Shown: positions 35,200-46,908, counted from the first letter of the stretch. The stretch is DNA of 64,000 bases from Bettongia penicillata ogilbyi (GCA_023548195.1 JAJHZJ010000399.1:7507100-7571099); one strand, 5' to 3'. Notes: a model not told the origin generated them from the letters alone. Program-made: numbers and translations.

Positions 35200-35805
35200 G
35201 GGGCTCTGTCCCACAGTTCTTGTGCCTTGATTTTGTGGTTTTGTGTGTTGTGACATCTGGTTTCTTTCAGCTAGAAGCTAAAATGTTGCGGCTTACATGA
35301 TGCTGAGCTGGATGGTGTTTGAAAGCAGAGGCCAGGTGAAGTCTTCCTGGGTTTCCCTGGAGTTACTCTGGATCTAGCTGTGTTCGATGTTGTGGAGGAG
35401 TGGACTGGCCCCCAAGAGGTATCTTCTGCTGAGATAGAGCCTATGTAAGGTCAGTGCTTCTGTGTTAGTGTCTTCCCTATTCTCCTGGGGTGCTGAGGCT
35501 TGCCTGGGGTCCTGGTGTTGGTGGTTACAAGCCCCACCCCCCTGAGGCTCAAGATCTCCTCCCAGTTTGCTGAGATGAGGCTGTCTGGGACAGCTTTGGT
35601 CCTGCACTGGCCCTCTTCAACCACAGCAAGAAGGGCCCTCCTAAGTGATTTTCCTAGTCTCATAAGCTAAGATACTGTTTACCCCTTTGGTTGATCTCAT
35701 TGTTCCAGGATTTTACTGAGGAAATAGTCTCTGGGCTCTTCAAGGTCCACAAAGGAAGGGAGATATTAATTATTGATCACTCCACCATCTTGGCTCCAGA
35801 AAGTT
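35200..35805 (-). promoter_or_regulatory. L1 5' UTR, second subfamily
   Basis: Starts at the minus-strand GGAGCCAAGATGGTGGAGTG. It aligns by eye with 63547-64000 (AAGGGGTAAACAGT, TAGGAAAATC, TTGCAGGACC-type blocks in the same order) and not with the 16639 type. The CAAGATGG core is kept. Confidence 0.75.
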
Positions 35806-35814
35806 CAAATAGGG

Positions 35815-35825
35815 TTTTCATAATT
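35815..35825. repeat. Target-site duplication, right (L1 at 33126)
   Basis: TTTTCATAATT, matching 33118-33128. About ten bases separate it from the recognised L1 start; these may be extra 5' bases of the element. Confidence 0.55.
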
Positions 35826-35965
35826 CTTTAACATAGAGGTGGTATATTTGGGAATGATGGCAAGTTCAAAAGTTTGACCAACATTGCTGAGAGCTCCAAC
35901 CAAATATTACTCATTGCTTCCACTGTGACCTCTGGAATACCAATAAACTTTTCTTCATGTTAAAT
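35826..35965 (-). mobile_element. L2 LINE, continuation beyond inserted L1
   Basis: Minus-strand text reading 'VGQTFELAIIPN' and then a stretch before the reverse transcriptase. This is the endonuclease end of L2 and continues the element at 30540-33117. Confidence 0.6.
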
Positions 35966-35984
35966 CTTTTCTTCTCCCACTCCT

Positions 35985-36745
35985 TCCATCTTTCAGCAAT
36001 CAATGAAACCTGGCTTACTCTTGGTTACCTCTTTCCAGTACTAGCTACATTTTCACTCTTTCCCCCCAGTGTTACTGGTACCATTGCTAATTGAAGGTTC
36101 TTTCCCTGCCTACATTATTCAGTAGCCTGTCCTTCTTTGAAATTCATACAATATATATCCGTCACCTAAACAAAATTGTAGAAGAGGTTGTCTACATGCC
36201 TCCAGATCATTCTCTTCCTCACTGTGTTTAGAACCTGGTTCGTAATTTTTATATCCCCATCCCCAGCAATTATTGCACTATAACACTTCTACCCTTTGTA
36301 GCTAAACTCCTCAAAAATGTCTTCTACAGTAAGCCTCTGTCCTCTCAGTCTCTTTTTAGCAGCCTAGAGTCTGGCTTTCAATCCCATCATTCAACAGAAA
36401 CTGCTCTCTCCAAAATTACCAATGATCTTGTAATTGCCATAACAATGGCCTTTTCCAATTCCTCCATCTTCTTGAACTCTCTGCAGCCTTTGACATTCAC
36501 AATTATTCTCTTCTCCCTGATATTGTCTTCTTTCTATGTTTTTGGGACAGAATCCTTTCCTGGTCCACATTTTCCGCATACAACCACTCATTCTCACTGT
36601 CCTTTGATGGATTTTCATCTAAGTCACATCCTCTAACTCTAACTGTATTCCTCTGAACAATGTCCTGGACTCTCCTTTTTTTCCTCTCTCTTTATTACTT
36701 CCCTTAATAATATCATCAGCTCATATGGATTTAAAAAAATCTTTT
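35985..36745 (+). mobile_element. L2 LINE fragment, plus strand (endonuclease to reverse transcriptase)
   Basis: AATGAAACCTGGCTTACTCT encodes the 'NETWLT' endonuclease motif. The sequence runs through 'LVAKLLKNVFY' (about 36300) and 'ETALSKITNDL' to 'LSAAFDIHN' (about 36490), the start of the L2 palm, and then to an L2 'FSSD.SS..'-like text near 36600. It stops before YADD. Orientation is opposite to the neighbouring L2, with the two 5' sides facing each other. Confidence 0.7.
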
Positions 36746-36749
36746 AGAA

Positions 36750-37240
36750 ATAGCATTATGGTTCCTAAAAGTGCTACTAAAGGTGTGCATAACAAAATAA
36801 TGTTGCATAAAATTTTAGGCTCAAATACCAATGAAAAATAATGGACATTTTATTAGTACTATATTAAAATTTAAATTAAGATCCAAAACACCATAAAATT
36901 TTAGGGCACTGTGATCTGGAAAGAATTCTAGGAGTCAATCAATCTTAAAGTCAAGCAGCAAAACTTTATTGTTATACTATAAATCAAGCCAAACTCCTTA
37001 AGGAGTTCAAAACTTAATGAAAGTTAAAGAAAAGCTTTTATGGGAAAAGTTCAGAACATGGTCTGAAAACTATGCTAATTTGGTGGTAAGGACTGAAATC
37101 AAGCAGTTGTCAGTTCTTTTTATCTTAAATGTGGTGTTGTACAAATTGTTTTTAAAAAAAGAAAAGCAATACACACCTCAGCAAACTGATAAAATTCAGA
37201 AAGGTCAGGTTTGTAGATATGGACAGTATGATCAGAGTCA
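36750..37240. other. Intergenic DNA, nothing identified
   Basis: AT-rich. A minus-strand AATAAAG near 36970 followed by TTTTGCTGC-type text looks like an LTR R region, but no LTR ends were found. Confidence 0.35.
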
Positions 37241-38640
37241 AACTTGCTCGTAGATTCCACAGGATTGTCTGGGGATTAGGAAAATCCTAGCTCAGGACTT
37301 AGAGCTTGGACCTGGTCCAGGGGGTGCTTTCTGAAGAGGCTAGTTTTTCAAGACTATCTTCCAGGACCTCTTTTAAATTCTTCTGTTCCTCTTTGTAAAA
37401 TATTCTCCTGACTTTCTCTTACTTTAATTTGGAGACCTCCTCCTGAAGGGCACAGACCTGATTCTCAGGATCCTTCTTTACAGATTTCAATTACTGCATT
37501 GGGAGAGAGGAAAGATTTAAATTCCTGCTTGTTTCAAGAACACCCTTGACTCAAATCCCATGATCTTGCAACCAGAGGAAACCAGGGAAAATCCCAAAAC
37601 CTTAGCTTTTCTGTGACCAAAAGAGCCCCGTTGTAGAATTGGGAAGGCTTGGTTAAATTCTTCCAATTATCCAATTCTATATTTTAGAGATGCAGTTGGC
37701 CACTATCCACTGGGGGTGGGGTTCTCGGAGTGAACTCTCATCAAAGAGCCAGAAACTCAAATGAAGATGAGAGTTGAGGGATTCGAGGGCACAGCTGGAT
37801 CTGGACTGGAGAGAAGACGTTTGGAGTCTTCGGGGAGGCAGAAAGGGAGCACAGCAGACTGAGCTGCTTAAGGCCAGCACTGGAAAGCAGTTGGTTCTGG
37901 GGCCTACCCCTTCAGTAAAATGCGGATAACATTCATATGGCCCCTACCTCCCTGCTGGGAGAACAGTATTGGTAATGGGCTTGGTTACCAGAGTGGTCAG
38001 TTCCAAAAAGCACGTGCAACTTAGGTACCTCCTACACTGGCATTCTTCCTGGAGTTCACTATAGGAAGCCCATGGAAAGAGAAAGGGTTAGAAGTCCTTT
38101 AGAAGAGGTGTGCTTTTAGGTCTGCTGCAGCAGTAAATCAACTACTAGTCGTGGCCATCTTCTTATTGCTAGCCAATGTCATGTTTATACAAGACAGCCT
38201 TGGGAGTTGATGTCTATAGCTGGATCTCAGAATTATATATAGTAACTGTGGTACAAGATAGGACTGTCTATAAAAGGAAGTTCTACAGGGTCAGCATGTT
38301 CCTGTAGCAGAGATGGACAGATTATTCACTGGCTCTCCCTCTTACCCTTGGCCCATGCTCCCTCACCCTTCCTCTCCCAGTTGACAGAGGAAACAGAGAC
38401 ACAACAGTCACTGAGTCTGGCCCTCACTGATAGAGCTGTCATGGCAGTGACCAGCTTGCAGAGAAAAAGGCAGACGACAGAGTCAGGCAGAGGAGGGGAA
38501 CAGGATATTGAATTCTCCTTCATGCTGGTCTTAAGTTGAGCCCAATCAGATTCCTTCCTTGCTTTTTCTTGTGCTAATAGATTTGGGGAATCTATTAACA
38601 CCATAGGAGTGCAAAATTTGTCTTTTGTTTATCAATGAGA
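37240..38640. other. Unassigned, GC-richer segment
   Basis: Less AT-rich than its surroundings. On the minus strand 37330-37450 reads as a charged, coiled-coil-like stretch (KEEQKNLKEVLEDSLEKL) interrupted by stops, which may be a decayed coding sequence. The 92-codon ORF 38326-38604 (minus) has no recognised motif. No gene can be named. Confidence 0.3.
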
Positions 38641-39239
38641 AATTATTCTCATAGACTTTTCTTGCAATGGCTTGAGCTATGATCAGTTCTGTTCCCACTA
38701 CTACATCTCATTTTGCTCTCTTGCAAGTAGATAGTGGCAATGGTTCTGATTCTGAGTCTGAGAAGGGGAGAGGTCACAATCTAGGAAAAGTTGTGCAGCA
38801 CACTTACCAGAAATGAAAGGAAGAATGAACAAAAAAAAAAAAGAAGAAATAGCAGCAGAGTGAAGTAAATGAGCTTAGGAATATTGCTTTTAAGAAGATT
38901 CCCCTGAAGTCCTCCCAGGTAGTTTGTAGGTTTTAATGTGAGTTTTCGTTGCCAAACCTACTACAGAAAGACAAGAAGGAAATTGGCCCGACTGGAAACA
39001 AACAGATGAACAATAGTATGAAAACACTGAAAATGCTTCACTTCCATCAAAAGGTACAAAGAAAAAAAGAAAGAATCGTTAGGGGAAAGACAAACCCCTC
39101 GCTGAAATGTTTTTAGTAGGAAGCAAATATCGATCACCTTAGTAAAAAGAAAAAAAAAAATGAGGAATTCAGTTCTTCCCATATTATATTACATGTTTGT
39201 AGATTCTCCAATAGACTGCAAGATGTTGGTCATAACTTT

Positions 39240-39680
39240 CTTCTTAGAGAAAAGAGAAGAGAACAGCTCACAGAATATAAAAGATAATTGTACAGATCAG
39301 GAATACAGTCAGGTACACTTGAAAGATGGAAGAACTGAAAGAATAAAGTTGAAACTTGAAAGGAAAGATGCTGAAATTCAGAAGTTCAAAAAGAATATCA
39401 TATGGGGGAAGTAAAATATAAAGAAGTAAAAACAAGAAATACTGAGTTATTGAAAATGTTACAAGAAGGTGAAATGAAAGACAGGAAGAAATACTTCTTC
39501 AAGTTGATGAATCACAAAGTATCTAAAAATGAGCTAACCTTATAGGTGACTTCACTTCATGCCGCATTAGAGCAAGATAGATCAAGAAGGCATTACAAGC
39601 ATAATTAGCAAAATGCCAAGGTGGCAGAAGAGGAAAAAGAAACTTGTAGTCTGGCTAGTGTAGAAGATCACCTTAGCCAC
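39240..39680 (+). pseudogene. Likely processed pseudogene of a coiled-coil protein
   Basis: Two plus-strand frames read in succession as one charged helical protein. The first ends RIKLKLERKDAEIQKFKKN (to about 39400). The second, after a one-base shift, runs KYKEVKTRNTELLKMLQEGE and continues with VTSLHAALEQDRSRR to a stop near 39670. The change of frame, internal stops and absence of splice-like boundaries fit a dead retrocopy. The composition and heptads are those of a cytoskeletal or centrosomal type protein, but the parent gene was not identified. It is not L1 ORF1. Confidence 0.5.
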
Positions 39681-39689
39681 TAAGATCAA

Positions 39690-39720
39690 TACACACACAC
39701 ACACACATGCACGCACACAT
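39690..39720. repeat. CA microsatellite
   Basis: ACACACACACACACACAC followed by imperfect CA units. Confidence 0.85.
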
Positions 39721-40097
39721 AAACTTTTCAGGGTTTTAAAAAAATATATACATTTAATGCTGTACAACTGCTGGATTATGCAGGTTTTGTTGGAAAAAAA
39801 CACAGAAGACTAATTAGCCAATCATCTAAAAACTATTTAATTTTTCTGTTGGTTTAAGTGAAAAGCAGGAAAGTAGAATTCCAAAAAAACTCAGTGAATA
39901 ATTACTGTTTGCTCTCCAAGTTATTCCTTTTAGTTTTTCACCAGTCAATAAAACTTACTCTTCCATTTGAAAAAAAAATAAAGTTAAAAGGGTTCAAAAG
40001 TTTCAGAACTTTTCAAGTTACTCTCTATTTTCTATCAGCAGTTCTACTTGGTTTGACTTCAAGAAATACTATGGTTCATGGGGGGTATATAAATTAG

Positions 40098-40205
40098 ACT
40101 GTAAGCTCCTTTGGGACAGGAGCTTTCTTTTTCTTATTTGTGTCACCAGATCTTAGCACAGTGCCGGACATACTGCAGGAGCTTATAAATACTTATTGAA
40201 TTTAA
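40098..40205 (+). repeat. L2/MIR-type 3' end
   Basis: GACTGTAAGCTCCTTTGGGA, then TCTTAGCACAGTGCCGGACA and a TTATAAATACTTATTGAA end: the standard 3' end of L2 with its TGAAT-type terminal repeat. Confidence 0.75.
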
Positions 40206-40640
40206 TTGAATTGAATTAATCAGATAGACAAGAAGCTAAATCTATATGATATGTCATTACCACAGGGAGAATTTGGTAGGACATAAAACTCCCTGAAAAA
40301 TACAGAAAGGCCAAGTGGTCTCCAGCCTGATTGTATGTTCCAAGTTATAAGGTTTTGGCAGAGAAAAATTCTGCCAGAGGAGACCTAAAGAAAGCCAGGT
40401 TGAGCAGAGAATATGTCTTGGTTCCAGACATGGAGTGACCTCTACTTAAACCTGATAAACAAAATTTTCTTATATGTCCTTATGTATTACCTAAGACCCA
40501 AGAATTTAGTTATTTGGTGCAAGAGTCAATTGAGTCAGTTCTTAGACAAAAAACTCAGGAGATAGAAACTTTCCTTTCTAGAAAGGATATGAACTTTCCA
40601 GTTCAATCTTCACTCTCTATCAACATCTCTTCTTGATTTT
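40206..40640. other. Unassigned flank of the ERV
   Basis: Follows the last recognisable pol sequence of the minus-strand ERV. It could be further decayed provirus, but no retroviral motif was seen. Confidence 0.35.
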
Positions 40641-40707
40641 AAAACTCCAAGGAACAACATGTCTCTCCCAGGATATACCGATCACTTGAAAACTCATCAT
40701 CAGCTAT

Positions 40708-41864
40708 TTAACTCAATTTTGCATATACAACACCTTCCCAATTCCTCAGTCTACTATTTCTCTGATGGAGAGTTGGGAGTGCAGAACCAAAATACTCCCA
40801 AAATTTTCCTCTGTAGAAGGCAGGGATCTGGAAATAAGATCTGCTCCACTTTGTATCATAACACTGTGCCAGTACTTGTAATTCAATCAGGCCATTTTGG
40901 ATAGGCCATAAATGTAAGTGCAATTGTGTAGCAGCCTTTGCTTCTTCAAAAGCTTTACTCTGCTCTATTCCCCCATGAAATTCATATTTCTTTCTAGTCA
41001 CTTTAAGTAAAGGTTTCAAAATCTATCTCAGAGGTGGAATATGTTGCTTCCAACATACAAATAATGCAATCAGCTTTTGGACCTTTTTTATTGGTAAGGA
41101 TAGGAAAATCCTGAATCTTTTTGCAGGCTTGCAGTAGACTCTCTCACAGCCCCTTATTCCATTGCATACCTCAAATTTTATTGTTTGAGTCTTTGCAGGA
41201 TTAATTTCTCACCCTTTGCTTTTCATATGCTCACTTAAAAGTGTCAAACTTTTCTCCACTTGTTTTAATTTTTTCCCCCTGTATCATAATATCATCTATG
41301 TTGTGGGTATACTATAAATCAAGTAGTTCTAATTCATCTAAATGTTCATTCACAATCCTATGACAAATAGTGGAGCTATGCAGATATATATGTGGCAAGC
41401 AGATAAAAGCATATTGTCTGCCCTGCCAAGTGAAAACAATCTGGTCCTATTTTTCAGAATCTTTTCCCTAAATCAATAACTGCATATCAACTTATATCAT
41501 TTTTCTGGATCCTTTCTATTAAGGTAACAGTATCTATAACAGCAGCACACAAGGAGGGACTCACATTATTCAGTTATCTATAATACATTGTCATTCTCCA
41601 TGTTCCATCAAACTTTTGCACTGGCCAGACAGGATTATTCCATCGAGTGTTTATAGGGACTAATAGTCCATCCTCAATATTTTCCTTTATAGTCCTGGTA
41701 TTATCGTCTTGCACACCTGGAATATGATATTGCTTTAAAGTAATTACTTCAGAAGGTTCAAGTAATATGGTTGGGTTCATTTTTATTTTTCTCACTAAAA
41801 CTGTATTAATTCCTATCTTCCTTACTGCTAACTGGTATTTCCCCTCAGGTAGATTCAAAGTCAT
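40708..41864 (-). pseudogene. ERV reverse transcriptase remnant (copy 2)
   Basis: Open pieces at 41574-41864 (96 codons, entry to the fingers, with WNNPVWPVQKFDGTWRMT) and 40708-41019 (103 codons, thumb/connection region, with IEQSKAFEEAKAA). Between them the catalytic box reads NIDD at 41291-41302, the leading aromatic residue being lost. Stops and frameshifts separate the pieces, so there is no activity. Confidence 0.75.
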
Positions 41865-42063
41865 ACTTCTTACTGAATATATTCCAATGATGTATTCAGG
41901 AACGTGTACAATTACTACAGCATATTCTTTCTTAGGTTAATTGTCCAAATTTCATCATTAAATTGCGTGTCTGGTTGATATTTCAGCCCCTCCCAGTTCT
42001 ATGATGGTGATAGGTGTGCCATGTTTAAACTTATCAAGGTTTCCATATAAAAGGAGGCCTCTG

Positions 42064-42090
42064 CCCCAAAATTCATTAATGCCTTAGTCA
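42064..42090 (-). pseudogene. ERV protease active-site remnant (copy 2)
   Basis: The retropepsin active site, normally Asp-Thr-Gly-Ala, reads Asn-Phe-Gly-Ala here, so the catalytic Asp is gone. It aligns with 47301-47309 in copy 3. Confidence 0.6.
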
Positions 42091-42631
42091 CAGTTTTTGA
42101 TCCTTTTTTCCAATATATATTCAAATTTACATGGGGTCTGGAATACTGTCTGTGTATTTCTTTAATCTGTGCTGAGGCTCAGCCAATTTTCTATTCTCCC
42201 TAACTGTGTGACAAATTTAGATACAAAGGTTCAGGAAAATCTATAGGGGCAGTTCTTACTTCTCTATTTGGTCCAGTATCAATTCTCTTTTCTTGCTATA
42301 TTTTGTATAGTTCATTAGTTGGAATATCATCTATTCTTCCAAAATCTACCCCTACTCTCAGTATAGCAGTTAACAATTTTCTTGTCATCTATTCTGACTT
42401 TGAATCTTCTGGCTATTTGCTTTTCACTCAAGAGGAAGTTTATCTTTTCCCTAGTCCCCTAAATCACTTAACTGTGAAACCTTGTCCAGCACTTCTGAAA
42501 GAAGAGGCCCTATCTCCCCAATTAGTAGAGTCAGAAGAAGATGTCTGTAAGCAGGAGTTTGTCTTCACTCTGATATTTCTATTGGAAACTGCTAAGCACA
42601 TCTGCATTTCTGATCATTATAGCAATTTTTT

Positions 42632-42928
42632 TTACTTCATTACTTCCTCCTTTAAGTTTCTCAGACAGTTCCTAAATGAATACCAGGGTCTATCTCCACT
42701 AGGTAACAGAAATTCAGTAGTATCCTGCCTATTACATCCATCTGCTGCTAAAGCTAACAAACTAGTCATATTGTTACCTCCTTGCATAGGGTAATTTCTG
42801 AAAGCTTGCTGTATGAAAGGATTCTGACTAATACCTATAAATTTCAAGCAATCCATGCTATCTATCAATACTTCTCCTTCCCCTTCATCACTGATTCTCA
42901 CCATCCAAGAAATTAATGATTCTTTCAT
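42632..42928 (-). pseudogene. ERV gag-like ORF remnant (copy 2)
   Basis: 98 codons with ESLISWMVRISDEG, the same motif as in the 194-codon ORF of copy 3, and a C-terminal FRNCLRNLKEEVMK. Its position between leader and protease identifies it as gag. Its exact place in Gag (matrix or capsid) is unknown. The 163-codon plus-strand ORF at 42303-42794 is antisense to it. Confidence 0.6.
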
Positions 42929-43671
42929 CCTTTAGGTGAACTGACTCAAAATATCTGAGACTTCTTGCTGAGTAGAATCCTCAATCATCTCCTGAAACCC
43001 TGTGTTGCTCCCCTCCCCCCCCACAGTGCTCCTGCTTTCTTAGGTGTACTTCTGCATGAGAAACCTCCTCCTTTAACATTGTTTCACTTGACTTTGTTAC
43101 ATTTTTACATTTTCTTGCCACACACTCTCCTTGCAATCACAGACATGGCAAATAGGCTTGTTCTATACAACATCTACATGCACACTTCCTTTGCCAGTTT
43201 TTGCTGCTTCTTCTTCTTCTAAGCTAAAAGAACAGTTTTTTCTTCTACCACCTGAGACTCTCCAGCTTCCTCCTTTAAGGGAATGTCCAAACTCTGTGTA
43301 TTCCCATGGAAACTAGGTAACTCTTTTTCCATCTGAATTTTTTCCTTCAGCAGCTCATCTCTGCTTTTACACATGATACAGTAACCTGTTAATAAAATCC
43401 AGCCTCTCATACATACTCTTGTCAGTTATTTCCCTGGTTTTATTTGTATTCCTTGCAAAGAATTCTTGACCATTCCTTTCAAAATCTCTAGGTTCTCCTT
43501 TCCATAACCTCAGTTTTCAGTTTTCACAGGATCCTGTGCTTTTATCCCATTATCTTGCTAGGGAGGAAAAAGTTAAATCCTCCCATCCTCAAATATCTAT
43601 TTCTTCCTCTAAAGCCCTTCTGCCTCCAAATAGAGATTTTTATACCTTGTGATCCTGTTCTTGATGCTAAA

Positions 43672-44149
43672 CGTACAGCCAAGGCAATATTCACAACACC
43701 TATGATGACTACAAATATGCCAGCATAGTTCCAAATCACAGAATATAACCAACATTCTGTATAGAAGGCAGAAGAAAAACATTTATTCAGACACCAGAAA
43801 TAAAATTCTCATACCAGAGAACCAAATCCAAACACCAGAAAACTGAACTCCTCATAGCAACACAGAAGTTGTTACACATTTTCACTGCAGTGGACATGTC
43901 CATTCCTAAGTCTTCCCCCCACGCCCTGCTGAGGCCTTCCCACAAACAAACACTTACAATGCTAGCTATCTGCCTGACTGCATCCTCTCTCTTCCTCCAC
44001 GCAAACTGTTCTTGCTGATTTGCTCCCAATTCTACTCCCCCATTCTATTCCACCCCTTCAGCAAACTCTTTCCACCTCATATAACTTAAGTTTCCATGTG
44101 ATTTAAGGAGGTCACATGGGCTTATTAATGAATGGGAAAGATCTTCACA
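43672..44149 (-). repeat. ERV 5' LTR (copy 2)
   Basis: Begins TGTGAAGATC at 44149. AATAAA on the minus strand is at 43782-43787. The inner end is placed at GTACG before TTTAGCATCAAG. Its extra length next to the 45365 LTR comes from a duplicated TTCTGGTGT-type segment near 43800. Confidence 0.7.
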
Positions 44150-45125
44150 TTTGTTAAAAATACATTAACAATACACAGGAGAAGGAAGAAAATTTTTCCT
44201 TAAAAAGCAGTGCCCAAGCTGATATTTGAATGAAAAAAAGAATTTTAAGAAGACACTGGAAAGGCATGGAATTGGGAAATGGGAAATAGCCTATTTTGAC
44301 TGGAGTATGGCCTACAAGAAATGGAGTAACATGAAATATATCTTCAGAGATAGGATGAAGCAAAATTGGAAAGGTTATAAAGTGAAAAACTGAGAAGTCA
44401 TAGTTCTAGAAATAGCTCCATTGGAGCCAGCTAGATGGGAGATTAAGGAAAATTCATAAAATAAGTCTGGACCATCTATCTGAAATATAGAAAGAATCTC
44501 ACGCACCACAGCCAGAGGGAACTTTGATTTGGCATTATTGTCAAAATTATTTAGCATCACTCATTTTTAGAATTGGATCTAAGTCTTTTCTCCTGATTTA
44601 TGCTTTTCTGCTACTGGCATCTATGACCAAGACAATCAAATATCCTAGAGATGCTTCATCGTCCAACTTCCAAATCTTTAACCAAAGTTATGGATTTATA
44701 CAGGTCAACTTTGAATTTTGATGATGTCATTCTATTTTCTTATACTATGGTTCAAGATTCTGCCAAAGGTTTCCCCTGGGAGTATCAATATTTGACTCAT
44801 ATATCAGTCTCCGAAACAAGGGATGTGCCTTCACATTCTATTATAGCATTAAGGAAAATATAAGAAGATGTAGAAAAGACTTTATTAAATCTTACCAAAA
44901 TGAAACAAAAGACCCACACATAAACCCATAAATACTTAAGCAACACTCCCCTCTGAAGGGTATCACTTCTGAGGCACAATACAATGTTGCAGACATTTAA
45001 CACAGTACTTAGTGTGGTCTTCAACAAGAGCAAAAGATTCATGGTTAGCTACAAAGTCAAGAAACCCATCCCTGCAATAAAATCTACCTTTGAAGGACCA
45101 ACCTATGTAGTGCTCCTAATTTATA
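44150..45125. other. Spacer between the two facing ERVs
   Basis: About 1 kb of unassigned sequence, with several short ORFs on both strands and no recognised domain. Confidence 0.4.
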
Positions 45126-45129
45126 GTAC

Positions 45130-45350
45130 TATGATGAGTGAAGGTCAAACACAAGAAGCAGAGGTAGCAATGATGATTTCACATAAAGCAAAAGCAAAAA
45201 TAGATTTAATTAGAAAAGATAAATAGGGAATTACATTTTGGTAAAGGGTGCAATACACAATGAAATGGTGAAATATTAAACATGGTATAATATCCAACTT
45301 CCTAGAGGTGAATTTAAGGAAGTTACAAGAGGAACTACATAGTCAAATGT
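45130..45350 (+). mobile_element. L1 ORF2 endonuclease fragment
   Basis: AAAGCAAAAGCAAAAATAGA and GAGGTGAATTTAAGGAAGTT text match the endonuclease region also seen at 2100-2240 and 4973-5010. The 80-codon ORF 44984-45226 overlaps it. It ends about 15 bases before the ERV LTR. Confidence 0.65.
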
Positions 45351-45364
45351 AATAGCAATTTAAA

Positions 45365-45777
45365 TGGAAAGATCTTTATCATTCATTAATAGGCCCATGT
45401 GACCTGCTTGAATCACCTGTGGAGGCCTAAGTTATATGTGGTGGGAGGAGCTTGCTGAAAGGGCAGAACAGAAAGGTAGAGCAGAACTGGGAGGAAGTGA
45501 GTGAGCATGGCTGGGGTAGAGGAGAAGGGATGCAGGCAGGTATCACAAGGCTCAGCCTTGTGAGTGTTTGTTTGTGAGAAGGCCCTGGCAAAGGAAGGAG
45601 GCTTGGGAATGGATTTGCCCCCTGTGGTGATCATGTATATTGACTTCTTGGTCATTGTAATGGCTTTACCTTTCTGATTCTGGAATTTGACTTTCTGGTG
45701 TCTAAACAAATGTTTTTTTTTTTTTCTTTTGCCTTCTAAATGGAGATTAGTGCTGTGAATATTGTCTTGGCTATACA
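45365..45777 (+). repeat. ERV 5' LTR (copy 3)
   Basis: TGGAAAGATC to TATACA, 413 bp, followed by TTTGGCATCACAAACAGAAC in the position of a primer-binding site; the tRNA could not be assigned. The polyadenylation signal of the other copies is changed here to AACAAA. A T-run of 13 lies at 45714-45726. Confidence 0.7.
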
Positions 45778-46323
45778 TTTGGCATCACAAACAGAACTGC
45801 AAGGTGTAAAAATCTCTATTTGGAGGCAGAAAGCATTTAGAGGAAGACATTAATAACTCACGTTCGGAATGGGCTAAAAACACTGGACCCTATGACAGGA
45901 GGGATAACTTAGAGACTTGGAAAGGTGTTTGCAAGGAATTCCAATTAGCCCAGGAAAGGAGCTGGTAGGGTTAAGTACAGGAGACTGGATTTTATTAACA
46001 AGTTAGTGTATTATATGTAACAGCAGAGACAAGCTGCCTAAGGAAAACAATCAGATAGAAAAAGCTTTAGCTAGTTTGCATGAGAATTCTCAGCCTTTGG
46101 GCTCTTCTTTAAAAGAGTAGGCTGGGTGGGGGAGGAGGGGTCCCAGGTAGAAGAAAAGGCAGTTCATTTAACTCAGAAGAAGCTGATGGTTGACAAAAAA
46201 AATATGCTTATGATATGTACAGACCCAGCCTAGTTGCCATAGAGACAACTGCCAGGAGAAGGCATGGGAGGAAAGTATAAGGAAGTCAAAGCAAGGAAGT
46301 GAAATAGTATTACAGGGAGAAGT

Positions 46324-46908
46324 TTGTCAGGAAGAAGATGCCCAAGTGTGAGGCAGAACCAAGGAGGTAACACAGTGTTTAGGGAAATAATTGAGGATTT
46401 CACGCAGTGGGAGGTCACAGATATTTTGAGTCAGTTTATGCAAAGGATGGTAGAATCATTAATATCTTGGATGGTGAGAATCAGTGATGAAGGGACCAGA
46501 GGTATATGTATATGTATAGATACTGTGGATTGCTTTAAATCTGTAGGTATTAGAATCCTTTTGTACAGAAAACTTTTAGAGATTACAATATGCAAGGTGG
46601 TAACAATACAACTATCTGTTGACTTTGGCTGCAGTAGTCCATATCCTACTGACTCTATGTGGCCTAGTAGAGACAGACTCAAGTATTCAGTTAGGGATTC
46701 TATAAGAAAGTTAAAGGAGGAGGTAGTGAAGATTGCCATAATGATCAAAAATGCAGATGCATACTATTATACTCCCTTTGCAATTTGCCGTCGGAATATA
46801 ATAGTGAAGATAGCTCCTCCTGCTTACAAGCATTTAATTTTGACCAATAATTGGGGAAATGGAGTACTCTCTTTCAGAGATGCTGTACAAAATTTCACAG
46901 TTAAGTGA
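46324..46908 (+). pseudogene. ERV gag-like ORF (copy 3)
   Basis: 194 open codons, the longest retroviral frame in the window. It contains ESLISWMVRISDEG as in copy 2, and RDSIRKLKEEVVK further on. Position after the leader and before the protease supports Gag. No zinc knuckle (CCHC) was seen. The first Met may not be the original start. It survives by chance: the pol frames downstream are broken. Confidence 0.6.

Larger units (their letters stand above)
33126..35805 (-). mobile_element. L1 with most of ORF2 deleted
   Basis: Minus strand, about 2.7 kb: 5' UTR (35805 to about 35200), ORF1 (35198 to about 34100), then a junction near 34053 directly into the ORF2 C-terminus (to about 33480), 3' UTR and poly-A end. 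The junction joins sequence found just after ORF1 in the full L1 (12770-12790) to sequence about 90 codons before the end of ORF2 (near 9230). Endonuclease and reverse transcriptase are absent. The 5' end, TTCTGGAGCCAAGATGGTGG, is intact, so this is an internal deletion and not 5' truncation. Confidence 0.82.
40640..44149 (-). mobile_element. Endogenous retrovirus, 5' LTR to pol (copy 2)
   Basis: Minus-strand provirus remnant: 5' LTR (43672-44149), leader, gag-like region (about 42300-43000), protease (about 42000-42110) and reverse transcriptase (about 41000-41900). No integrase, env or 3' LTR was found. All frames are broken. The same family is present at 45365-49410 in opposite orientation and at 1131-1899. 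The reverse transcriptase resembles the mammalian ERV-L-like group in its GTWRMT and DDIMIQ motifs, but the class assignment is tentative. Confidence 0.8.

Noticed and set aside
36950..37000. Minus-strand AATAAAG followed by TTTTGCTGC, LTR-like
   Set aside because: No TG...CA ends, duplication or adjoining retroviral sequence found.
42303..42794. 163-codon plus-strand ORF
   Set aside because: Antisense to the ERV gag-like region; no domain.
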